This document shows, one piece after another, positions 34,050 to 46,579 of a stretch of 64,000 nucleotides of DNA (within the stretch, counting starts at the first letter, position 1; each line of letters opens with the position of its first letter). The notes under the pieces are model-generated. The model was not told the DNA's origin. It was given only the letters and a program-made list of their open reading frames with translations, and did no database searches. Both the position numbers and the translations under genes were made by a program. Source of the DNA: Neocallimastix lanati (nom. inval.) (lineage: Eukaryota; Neocallimastigomycota; Neocallimastigomycetes; Neocallimastigales; Neocallimastigaceae); contig JACVTC010000007.1 in the NCBI GenBank assembly GCA_016946835.1, forward strand, positions 1 to 64,000. The letters run 5' to 3'.

Positions 34050-34335
34050 AAAAGTATTAAAAATTAAAAATCCACTTTATGAATTATTTAGAAAAACAGA
34101 AATTATAGACATATACATAAATAATGAAGCAAGTAAAAGTAGCATTGAAGCAGGTCATTTAAACCCAAAGCTTAGACATATTAGTGTTAGCTACCATTTA
34201 AATAATAAAAATATATTAAATAAAAGTGTTCAACTAAAATATATTAATACAAATGATATATTGGCCGATACATTAACCAAAAACCTTAATGGAAACAAAA
34301 TAACTAATTTTACAAATAAAATTTTTATAAAATAA
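34050..34335 (+). mobile_element. Copia-type RNase H C-terminal tail
   Basis: An open frame of about 95 codons to a TAA at 34333-34335. It contains DIYINNEASKSSIEAGHLNP, LRHISVSYHL, VQLKYINTNDILADTLTKNL, matching the end of copia polyproteins (IYCDNQSAIxLAxNP..., KHIDIRYHFIR, IELKYVPTxxNIADxLTKPL). The frame is clean in this stretch, unlike the relic at 18-19 kb. Everything upstream has been replaced by short tandem repeats. The polypurine tract and LTR follow at the expected distance. Confidence 0.85.
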
Positions 34336-34349
34336 AAAAAATTTAATTT

Positions 34350-34571
34350 GAGGGGAATTGTTAACTTTACTAATATAAAGTTATATTCTAGCTTAAGTTT
34401 AATAAAATATTAAATAAATTATATTAAATATATCATAATTATAAATTAAAAATATATTAATATGGATTCTAGAACAAGCCACAATTAAGTGTAAAACCAT
34501 CTGTACTTTAAATCTTTGTTAACCATTTATTTATATTCTATAAATAATAAATTTATATCAATTAATAAACA
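34350..34571 (+). mobile_element. Copia polypurine tract and 3' LTR
   Basis: GAGGGGAA at 34350-34357 is a typical polypurine tract, 15 bases after the pol stop. A probable LTR begins with TGTTAAC at 34359 and plausibly ends at the CA of AATAAACA at 34571 (about 213 bp). It contains CTAGAACAAGCCACAATTAA and CCATCTGTAC as the less AT-biased core. The 3' boundary is uncertain because no second LTR or target duplication is available for comparison. Confidence 0.6.
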
Positions 34572-34907
34572 ATATTTAATAATTTCTTTATAAAAATTTT
34601 TTTTTATTCTTTTTTATTATATTTTTTTTTTTTAATATTAATAACAATATATATATATATAAATATTAGCATAATAGAAAAAAAAATTATATAAAATATA
34701 GATATTGAAAATTTTTGTAATGAATAATAGAATTTTTTATTAATATATTTATGTTTTCTTATACATGTTATTTTGTAAATGAAATAACTTTATATATATT
34801 ATAGTGTTTATTATATGATTATTATAATATTATAGTGTTTATTATATGATTATTATAATATTATATTGTTTTTTATATTAAATTTTTACTCTTTAAGTTT
34901 TATTAAA

Positions 34908-34962
<55 letters not shown>

Positions 34963-35238
34963 ATTTATTACAATATAGATGTATGTATATATATAACGAT
35001 CCTTTAAATATAAAAATAATATTAAAAAGAATAATATTAAAATATTAAATATTAAAAAAAATATAAAAAAAAAAATTTCCTCTATTGGAAAAATAATAAT
35101 ATTATATTTATTGTAACTTAAAATATAATAATAAAAATATACTGAAAAATTTAATTACCTATTATAATATAATTTTATATAAGAGGGTGGATTTTTTTTG
35201 TAAAATAAAAAAAAAAATCTAAATAATTTAAATTTTAT

Positions 35239-35295
<57 letters not shown>

Positions 35296-35618
35296 GGATA
35301 TTCGAATTACAAATAAAAAATAAAAAAAGGATATTCGAATTACAAATAAAAAATAAAAAAAGGATATTCGAATTACAAATAAAAAAAAAAAATTTCCATT
35401 TAATCAATTAATAATGTTTATATTGCGTAACTAGTTATAAAAAAGTTTTTTGAAAATTATGTAATAAATTAAAAAACTTTTTTTCATTTATATTAAAAAT
35501 AGATTTTCTCAATGATATATATTCAATTTTTTTATTATTTATAATTAAAATATTTTTATTATTTAAAGGATTAGAAATTTTTGTTATTTAAAGGATTAGA
35601 AATTTTTGTTAATTTACT
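34572..35618. other. AT-rich spacer with microsatellites
   Basis: Holds two copies of TATAGTGTTTATTATATGATTATTATAATAT (about 34800-34862), a poly-T run of about 50 (34909-34959), an (AAT)n run (about 35239-35294) and three copies of an AAAGGATATTCGAATTACAAAT unit of about 32 bases (about 35294-35385). No gene. Confidence 0.6.
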
Positions 35619-35831
35619 GGGAGTGGGGCATTTCGCCAAATTGCATTTCGCCAGATTGCATTTCGCCAATTTTTTTGAAAGCATGTGGCGTATTAAAAAA
35701 ATGTGGCATTTCGCCAAATTGCAAAAATATTTTGAATTAATATTTATTTATTTATTCATTTATTTATATCAATACTCTATTTGTCGAAATGCAATCTGGT
35801 GAAATGCAATTTGGGGAAATGCAACTCTCCC
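35619..35831. mobile_element. 213-bp MITE with about 49-bp terminal inverted repeats and 9-bp target duplication
   Basis: The left end (35619-35667) starts GGGAGTGGGGCATTTCGCC; the right end (35783-35831) ends GAAATGCAACTCTCCC. The two ends are inverted repeats over about 49 bases with about six mismatches. Directly outside, TAATTTACT occurs on both sides (35610-35618 and 35832-35840), a 9-bp target-site duplication. The TIR itself is built from three direct copies of GCATTTCGCCA(A/G)ATT, and a further copy lies inside near 35703. No transposase frame is present, so it is non-autonomous. A 9-bp duplication with long TIRs suits the Mutator (MULE) superfamily; hAT (8 bp) is the alternative. Confidence 0.85.
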
Positions 35832-36020
35832 TAATTTACTATTAAATAATTATTTTTCTTATATTAATATTTTAACAGTATTTATTGTATTTTTATTTTT
35901 ATTATATATTCATAATATAAATTTATAATATAATTCATTTAACATGATTATTGGTATTGTTGTCATTATTATTATCATTAATTAATTCATTAACATATAT
36001 GTAATGCTTAATTAAATATA

Positions 36021-36296
36021 TTATATATCACAACAATAATTATTAAATGTTGTTCCACAACATTCATTTGGATAACCATGATTACACTTTCTTTACCACA
36101 TCTAAAATGGATAAAATTCACGAATTTCCAAAATTTGATCATTTTTAGTTTTAGTTTGAGCTTTAGTAACGTCATATAGGCAGGTATACCGAATTTTCTA
36201 TTTTTGTTCCTTAGAATTATTACAAGGATTTATATAACCTCCGCTAATATAAGTTAGTCCATTCTTTTTATCTCCTTTATCTAACAATCGTTTATT

Positions 36297-36300
<4 letters not shown>
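36021..36300 (-). pseudogene. Broken Cys-containing protein fragment
   Basis: On the minus strand, in changing frames: KKNGLTYISGGYINPCNNS, then RYTCLYDVTKAQTKTKNDQ, then NHGYPNECCGTTFNNYCCD and a TAA at 36021-36023. The paired Cys residues look like a small disulfide-rich extracellular domain. A poly-T tract at about 36299-36340 cuts its 5' side; some coding-like sequence continues to about 36430. At least two shifts or stops. Family not recognised; a secreted role is a guess from the Cys pattern. Confidence 0.45.
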
Positions 36301-36342
<42 letters not shown>

Positions 36343-36360
36343 TACATCATAATCAGAAAG

Positions 36361-36993
36361 AGTAAATATAATACTATTAATAATACGACAATTACTAATT
36401 ACTCACTATAAATTTACTATTTGGAACATCTGAAAGTTTAAACATTTTTTAAGATTCATACATAAATGAATATAGCCTTTAAGATTAATATACTATCATC
36501 TATAAATTTAGAAAGTGTGTCAAATGAAATAAAATATTACAAAAAAAATGCTTGATAAACTATTATTTTCATTTAATATTAAAATAAAAATAAGATCGAC
36601 AAAATATGAATGGATTATAAAAGAATTATTTGTATTCAAAATAAAATTAAAAGTATTCATAAAAATGAAAGAGTAAAATATGATAAAAAAAAAATTGATT
36701 AAAAACAATGATAAAGGTAATATATATTTACTTAATATATAAAAAACTGTATTATATAAATATTGTTTTAAAATAAATTCCAAATATTAATTAATTTTTT
36801 AAAAAATATTAAATATAACTATAATATATATTTAATTTTCATAAAAATATAATATAATATATCTTTTTCAGTAACTCACATTATTATAATGTGAATATTA
36901 TTTTTATTTTTTATGTTAATTATTATTTTTATAATTAATTTAAATAATTATATAACGTTTAAAATTACACATAATAAAAAGTTATTTAAATCA
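36361..36993. other. AT-rich spacer
   Basis: A hydrophobic 87-codon minus-strand frame at 36520-36783 is compatible with chance in A/T-rich sequence and is not called. Nothing else seen. Confidence 0.4.
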
Positions 36994-38768
36994 TTATATA
37001 GGTATTTTTTTTTCATTTTTATAGTATATTAGAAAAATCCTTTTAATTAAATTAGCATGTAATCCATACATCTTCACCAATAAAAATGTAGTAATTCCAT
37101 TTTGCTTCTGTACTTCCAACTTTTTCTTTTTATTTTCATCTACATAATATGAAATAGTATTGATCATACTTATCAAGTTATTATCAAGATGAATAACATA
37201 ATCATAATTTGGCTTTGTTGATGTCAAAGTATGTTCATAATTATTGAAAAAGGATAAAGCAGCACTTGGATTTACATCACTTTTAATAGTATATTTTTTT
37301 GTACCTTTAAAGATTTTCAATTCTTATTTTTTCACTAAATTCAATTTTTTTATCCATTCTTGTATGATAACAATGAATATAACCATTAATTTGAACTTTT
37401 TGTTCTTCAGGATTAATTGAATAATAATTAGAAGGACCAGTAGAAACAGCTTCAAATTTACAGATTTTATCATTATAATCATAAAATCCAGAATAATTGA
37501 AAGTATGATGTTTAAATTCAGTATATAATTTATTACCATTAGTACTACTACAATAATCTTCACTATGAGAAGATATTGGTGAAGTAGTTTCAGAATTCTG
37601 AATTTGATCTTCATTATTTTTATTAAAAATATTTTCAAGTTTCTGATGATGAATATCATCTATACATAAATCTTCTAATGATACAATTTCTTTTGAATTA
37701 AAAGTATATTCTACAGTATTTGTACATTCTCCAGAATTAATAATATCATTAGATTCGTTAACAACAATAAATTTATAATAATCATTATCCTTTTCTAAAT
37801 AAACATTATTTATTTCATTCTTTATATTTTTTAAAGTATTTTTCATATCAGTACTTAAACATAATTGTTTTTCATTTTCATTTATGAAATTCATTTGATA
37901 TACTTTTTCAGGAAAAATAGTATAATCACCAAAATTAATCGAAGATGCTTCATCTAACTTTATATTATATTTTTTTATATTTTCATTCAAATAAATTTTT
38001 CCACAATACACAATAGCATTAAAAGATATAGAGTTTCTAATAAAATCGAAATCGGATAAAATACATTCTTGAATATCATAATTTTCACTGTATACAATAC
38101 TTAAATAAGATAAATTATCAAATAAAATATTTTTATGACAATTATTTTTATTTAATGATATTGGGGTTATGGAAGAACTAACATCAGTAGAAGTGGGAGT
38201 AACAGTAGTTACGGATATAATGGAAGAAGAAGGGTAAACAACAATAGTGATAGTAATAATAATAGTGGTAGGATTAGAAGTAGCAGTAGAAGTGGTAGCA
38301 GACGTGGTAGCAGAAGTGGTAGTGTAGTAGAAGAAGAATTAATAATTGATGTTTCAATTATACAATTAATAGTATTAATTAAATTTGTTGTTATTGTAGG
38401 TTTTGCGTTAATAGTAATTGAATCTTCATCAAATATAGTTGGTTTTTCTACATTATTTAAAATTGAGGTTTCAATTCCTTTAATTAATATTTCTGATTCA
38501 ATTGTTATTACATCATTTATTGAAGCTGAGCTATAATTATCATATTCACTATTAGAATTATTTTCACTCTCCAAATCATTTTTATTACCCAAATCGTATT
38601 TATTATCTATTGAAACAGTTACTTTTTCGATATTATCAATAATTGGAAATACAGTTTCTCTAGAATCGATAGAAAATTTATTATTATTTTTTCTTTCTTT
38701 TACTTTCACAGAAACAGTTTTTTTAATTTAACATTACATTTACTTGTAACTTTTTTTTTTACTTTCAT
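36994..38768 (-). pseudogene. Unknown protein with Ser/Thr-rich linker, two frameshifts
   Basis: Three successive minus-strand frames form one product of about 590 residues. The first (38768-38209; ATG at 38768, continuing past a GTG at 38709) has an acidic/Asn-rich region. It then enters the Thr/Ser linker out of frame, where it becomes a poly-Leu run. The next frame picks up the linker as TTTSATTSATTSTATSNPTT and continues without a stop through the frame at 38011-37307. A second shift near 37315 leads to the frame 37320-36994. Both shifts are single-base. The Cys-containing C-terminal region is well structured (for example FNYSGFYDYNDKICKFE), but no family is recognised. The start lacks a signal peptide, so the true N-terminus may be lost: foreign-looking sequence begins directly upstream. 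Confidence 0.55.
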
Positions 38769-38779
38769 TTAGTCACAAC

Positions 38780-40620
38780 CCCTAAATTGACATTTCCACA
38801 TCAGCGTGTCCACCTGTAAATCTAGTTTTTGTTCCTTTGAAGAAACTCAAGTCTAGTCTAGATACATTTTTAATTACTACTCATATCAAAGTAACTAATC
38901 GATCGCGTTTATTTGTTTTATTTCATTGTAAAATTTATCTGAAAATTGTTTATTGCTATCAGATATTTCTGATTATAATCATTCACAACGACTAACGATT
39001 TTAATTCTCTAGCAAGAGTTTCTTCATTTATGATTGTATAAGCTACTTGGTAATATTCAGATCAGTTTATTCTCCCACAAACTCACCCGGATATAGCATA
39101 CTACTCTCCTCATAAGCTGAAGCGTTCTCAACTTCACTTAAACATCTTAGAACTGAAAAATAGACCTTACCCCTAAAAATGACAAATAGGGGAAAATAAT
39201 AGAAAGGAAATGCACTATCTGAAACATTCGATTTATATCTCCATGAGAAAATGATTTCTTAATAAGAACTTTAGGAAATTTATTAGTATTTAGAATTTCA
39301 ATTAGATGTACGACTAATCCAGTGATATCAGCTAGTTGAATGACATAAAGCTCATCAAATCCATCTTCCCTTGATATCCAATATGGCTCGTCTGACGATA
39401 CCTCAATCAAAAATTGAAAAGAACGAGATTTTAATTGTTCACATAACTGTTTGATTTGTGTTTCTTCATTTTGTAATAAATTCCTAGGCAAGTAGTTAAG
39501 TGTTTGAGATAGATTACTTAACATCTCTGCACCATACAGAACATGGATCAAATCTTGTGTGAATATGTAGTATTATTAATGCAACATCTTCTAATCTTTT
39601 TCCGCTCATAACTGACGAAAATAATTTTACAAAGCGTGGTTTTCTTTTCATTTATTGAAAACTTCCCTGCTTTCTATTCTTTCCAGGAACAAATCCATAT
39701 TCTTCGGTGGAAAACTACTCATGTACTAACCGAAATTCTGTATCTCTATAATCATATTGAAAACGGCTGCTAGATGCTACTTTTATACAATCAGTACTCA
39801 TCTTAATGGCTCTAAATATAAAAGGAATAGAATGCTCCAATATTTCTCTATTTTTATAAGTAATTGGTGGATGCCTAGCATGATTACCTTCTCCAACTGT
39901 CAAACAATTTACTCTTGTTTTTTTCTGGAATGCCTTCTAAATACTTTGTGTATATGTTACTGCTTCAATAGGAATTAATTTTGAAGAAGAATCTTTAAAA
40001 ACCACTTGCAAACTGGCCGCCATAATACTTGCATTATTGCCTCTAAAAACTGAGTCACCAGATTCATTTATCTCTTGTATGGCTTAAGAGACACCTCCTA
40101 ATATACTAATTGACCAAAGTATGCTGTTTACTTCTGAATTTTTTACTGATCCGCAGACTTCAAAACATAAATATAGAATCTTTTCAATGGTAACTCTAGG
40201 ATCAGAGCATATCTACCAATCAGTAATTTCCCTGGATTGCAATAAGAGATGCCAAAAGCTCTCAAATAAATGTCTCAGAATTTTTTTAGAAGAATTAATT
40301 GTTATAATCGTGTTTCTAACTTCATAAAATCAATTATTCGTAATGTTGCAAAATCTCATAAATAACGTTTATAAATCAGATCGAGAGGAATGGTTCATTG
40401 AAAAGATATTTTTAATACAGCTATATCAGTTTCCCATTTTATACGAAATAGATCATTATCTTCATATTGTACTTTATTGGAATCTATGTCTTGCAAAAGC
40501 TTTTTAACTGACTTGTTAAAAGATTCAACAGTACGTTGAGGCATTATGGCATCATAATGTTAATCAATTTCATTAATCAGATTATATATACATAATCCTC
40601 CATACTTATAGCTTCACCAA
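38780..40620 (-). pseudogene. Compositionally foreign, heavily broken coding region of unknown origin
   Basis: A 1.8-kb block with visibly higher G+C and balanced codons compared with everything around it. On the minus strand, protein-like blocks follow each other in shifting frames: IMPQRTVESFNKSVKKLLQD and DLFRIKWETDIAVL (about 40400-40550), CLTVGEGNHARHPPITYKNR within 39903-39715, SSVMSGKRLEDVALIILHIH (about 39560-39620), the 134-codon frame 39551-39147 (MLSNLSQTLNYLPRNLL..., GFDELYVIQLADITGLVVHL), then YYQVAYTIINEETLARELKS and SRLDLSFFKGTKTRFTGGHA (about 38790-39080). Together they would make roughly 550-600 residues. More than six breaks. I do not recognise the family. The helical, soluble character would fit, among others, a structural protein of an integrated virus-like or other mobile element, but this is a guess. 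Confidence 0.55.
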
Positions 40621-43348
<2,728 letters not shown>

Positions 43349-44248
43349 TTACTTTTTGCGAGAAAAACATAATTTTAATGTCTTCTTAAAGCAGACACAT
43401 AAACATATAATTATTAATATCATAATGATTATCAAACCAATTCCTATAACATTCAGTATCATATCACGTTTATCGTATCTATGAACATCGTCATAAACAA
43501 TTTTATTTAAACAATAACCATTTATTGAAAAATTGCTTGAACATTCAGAAGAGTCATTACAAAATTCATTATCTATTTTTTTACATATATTAGTATTTTT
43601 TTCAAGTTCGGAATCAAATTCATTTTCACAATGATATACATAGAAATTTTCTGAATTTAAACATTGGAGGTCAACACCACACTTTCCAGATAAACAATCA
43701 TTATTTTTTATACATGAAGTATTAATTTCACTACCACAGTATTTATTTTTTATACTATCTTCATTACAATGATAAGTTGAAGTAATATTATTCCTAACAA
43801 ATCCTGATTTCAAATTGTAACCAATTAAATTTCTATCATTAAAAATTTTGTAAGAGGTAGAATCTATAGTTTCACTACTTTCAACAACAATGCAGTTATT
43901 ATTTGGAATGGTTTTATCTTTATTCTCTGTACAATAATAATTATAACCGCAAATACCATAAATACCATAATTTATTAATTCTTCTTTTGAAAGGTTTTTA
44001 CTTATATTATTGCCTTCCATTGGAATACTTTTATCCTTTATCATTTCGTAAGAAATAACACAACCATTACTATAATGTGGGCATTCATTGTTTGAATAGC
44101 ATTTTTGAGGTTTGATATTTCTAATAAAGTCAATAGTATAATTACTTGTTAAATGTATAGGATGGAGACTAAACTTATTTAGTTCATTGTTAGATTCTTG
44201 ACACAAAGCAAGGGTTAAATATATTAATAATAATAAATATGTTTTCAT
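43349..44248 (-). CDS. Cys-rich single-pass (type I) membrane protein
   Basis: Intact 299-codon frame with an ATG at 44248. It has a signal peptide (MKTYLLLLIYLTLALCQ), an ectodomain of about 240 residues rich in Asn, Ser and about 20 Cys, one membrane segment at about 263-287 (MILNVIGIGLIIIMILIII...), and a short basic tail KKTLKLCFSRKK. The Cys are arranged in repeated C-x2-DxDC-x2-GxC-like modules (SCIKNNDCLSGKCG, FCNDSSECSSNFSINGYC), similar in style to Dickkopf/EGF-like disulfide modules. It is thus a surface protein with the ectodomain outside the cell. A broken relative is at 57733-58488. The ATG is followed directly by a good signal peptide and preceded by a poly-T (poly-A on the coding strand) leader. 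Function unknown; adhesion or sensing is plausible. Confidence 0.8.
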   Translation of the reverse strand: MKTYLLLLIYLTLALCQESNNELNKFSLHPIHLTSNYTIDFIRNIKPQKCYSNNECPHYSNGCVISYEMIKDKSIPMEGNNISKNLSKEELINYGIYGICGYNYYCTENKDKTIPNNNCIVVESSETIDSTSYKIFNDRNLIGYNLKSGFVRNNITSTYHCNEDSIKNKYCGSEINTSCIKNNDCLSGKCGVDLQCLNSENFYVYHCENEFDSELEKNTNICKKIDNEFCNDSSECSSNFSINGYCLNKIVYDDVHRYDKRDMILNVIGIGLIIIMILIIICLCVCFKKTLKLCFSRKK

Positions 44249-44689
44249 AACTTCTGTTTTTTTTTTTTTTTTTTTTTTTGATTTTTCAAGTTTTTTTTAG
44301 AAATTTATCAATTTCTAATATAAAACTTCAAAATTTGAAAGTATTTATAATATTTTTTTTAATCTATTACATTGATAGGATTAAAATATTAGGGTTAGGA
44401 TTATTTAATATTAAATTGTATGAAAATATTTTTGAATATAATAAATTATATTTAAGTAATAGATATAATTTATTATAACCAATCAAAATTGAAAGTACTA
44501 AAGTCATTAACAATTTTTTAAATATAAAAGTAATGAACCAATATTAATTTAATATAAAAGTGAATGAAATGATTCAACATTATTATTACTATTTTATTAA
44601 TTTAATATAATTAATTTTTTTTTTTTTTTTTTTTTTTCCAATTTAAATAAAGTTTTGAGAATTAATTCAGAAATTAAACATTAAAACAT

Positions 44690-44690
44690 T

Positions 44691-44771
<81 letters not shown>

Positions 44772-44840
44772 GTAAATAAACAAGTAAATAAATAAATAAA
44801 TAAGTAAATAAACAAGTAAATAAATAAATAAATAAATAAG
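44690..44840. repeat. (AAAT)n microsatellite
   Basis: About 36 tetranucleotide units, with scattered AAGT/AAAC variants in the second half. Confidence 0.95.
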
Positions 44841-44875
44841 AAATGATGTTAAATTTAATAAATTTAATATACTTT

Positions 44876-45084
44876 AACAAAAGTCAAAAAATGCAAAAAT
44901 TAAAAAAAAAAAAAAAAACAATGAATAAAAAAATATAAGTGGTAAAAAGATGATAATTAAAAAATAAAAAAAATTAACAAAAGTCAAAAAATGCAAAAAT
45001 TAAAAAAAAAAAAAAAAAAAAAAAAACAATGAATAAAAAAATATAAGTGGTAAAAAGATGATAATTAAAAAATAAAAAAAATTA
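44876..45084. repeat. Tandem duplication of about 100 bp
   Basis: The block AACAAAAGTCAAAAAATGCA...ATATAAGTGGTAAAAAGATGATAATTAAAAAATAAAAAAAATT occurs twice in a row, differing only in the length of an internal poly-A run (about 17 versus 25). Confidence 0.9.
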
Positions 45085-46579
45085 AAGTTAATATTAAATA
45101 ATAAAAATTTTTATTTTTTAAAGAATTTAAATATATTTTTTTTTAAAAAAAAAAAAATTAATCATTTGGAATAATGATTTTATTTAAAAAAAAAAAAATA
45201 AAATAAAAATAAAAAGTAAAATAAAAAAAATCAATAAATAAATAAATAAAAATAAATAAATAAAATAAATAAATAAAAATAATATTAAAGTTCCTTTTTA
45301 TTAATTAACTATTTTATATTAAAAGTACAGAATATTAAATTTAAATTCTATCACAATTTAATATAGTTTCTTTTTATAGGAAACAACCATTCTTATAATA
45401 GCTGTTTTATTTATTAAAAACACTTAAATTCTTTAAACATTATATATAGTTATATTTTTAAAATTCGTATTAAATAATAAATAAAACCTATATTTAACAA
45501 AGATTTAAAATTTTTTATTTTTTATATATTGCTTATGTCTTTTTTTTTTATAAAAATAATTAATAATAAATTTAAGTTATATAAAAACATATTTATAACA
45601 TATATTTAAATACTTATTTTATTATATTGTTTGTTTATATTTATTTACCTACTATTGCTGCTAATTAAAAATGTTATGATTTCCATATATAATGTAAATT
45701 TTTTATATAAAAGAAATAATTTAAATATTTTTTTTATTAATGTATTATTGATCAGGATAATTACTTTAATTCTTGTTTTTTAAAATTATATTAAATTACT
45801 TTTTTTTTTATGTGATAAATTAAATATATTAAATGATACATTGAAATAAATAATTAGAAATAATGATTAATATTTTATATTATCCATTATTTAATATTAT
45901 ATTAATTCAAAATTTAATTATATTGGATAGGAAAAAAAATTACTATTATGAATATTAAATTTTAATTTATAATTAATAAACATAATTTCAAAAATTTAAA
46001 ATAATAAATAATATTTTTTTTTTAAATATTAAAATTATTTCATATAAATATTAATTAATAATAGACACCATTAGAGTATTATTTTTTAATTATTCCTTTA
46101 ATTTAAAAAAAATAATATAAAATAAAATAAAAAAAAAGGATGATTAATACTTATGAATATATTAATTATGATTTAACGTAACCTCAATTTTAATTATTAT
46201 TATTAAGAAATTTAAATAAATTAATATTATAATGATATAATGATATTTAATAAAAATGGGATTATTTAAATTTTTTTTATTACATATTATGATAAAAAAA
46301 TTTTACGGCTTAATTTATAACCTTTTATTAAAATTATTAATAATATTTTTGAATATTACTAAAAAATTTTATTGTGAATATAATAACATATTTATTGTAA
46401 TTATAATTTGTATATTTATTATAAATATTTTTTTTATATATTAGGATCAAAAAAATATAAATAGTTCATTTTTTTTCTTTCAAATTAACTTCATAAGATA
46501 AACAAAAAATACAATTTTAAAAAAAAGTAATTATTTAGAAAAAAGTTTCAAAAAAAAAAAAAAAAAAAAAAAATTAAAA

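Larger units (their letters stand above)
44249..46579. other. AT-rich intergenic region between divergent genes
   Basis: Besides the repeats listed separately, no gene is supported. Small hydrophobic frames at 44278-44478 and 46256-46444 are compatible with chance. The poly-A (about 46552-46573) just before the GH3 start is likely its leader. Confidence 0.45.

Noticed and set aside
34866-35048. Poly-Phe frame on the plus strand
   Set aside because: Consists mainly of a poly-T tract.
36520-36783. Hydrophobic 87-codon minus-strand frame
   Set aside because: Phe/Ile/Leu/Asn-rich composition is what random A/T-rich DNA gives; no charged tail, motif or relative.
44674-44880. Minus-strand frame with YLFI repeats
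   Set aside because: Translation of the (AAAT)n microsatellite.
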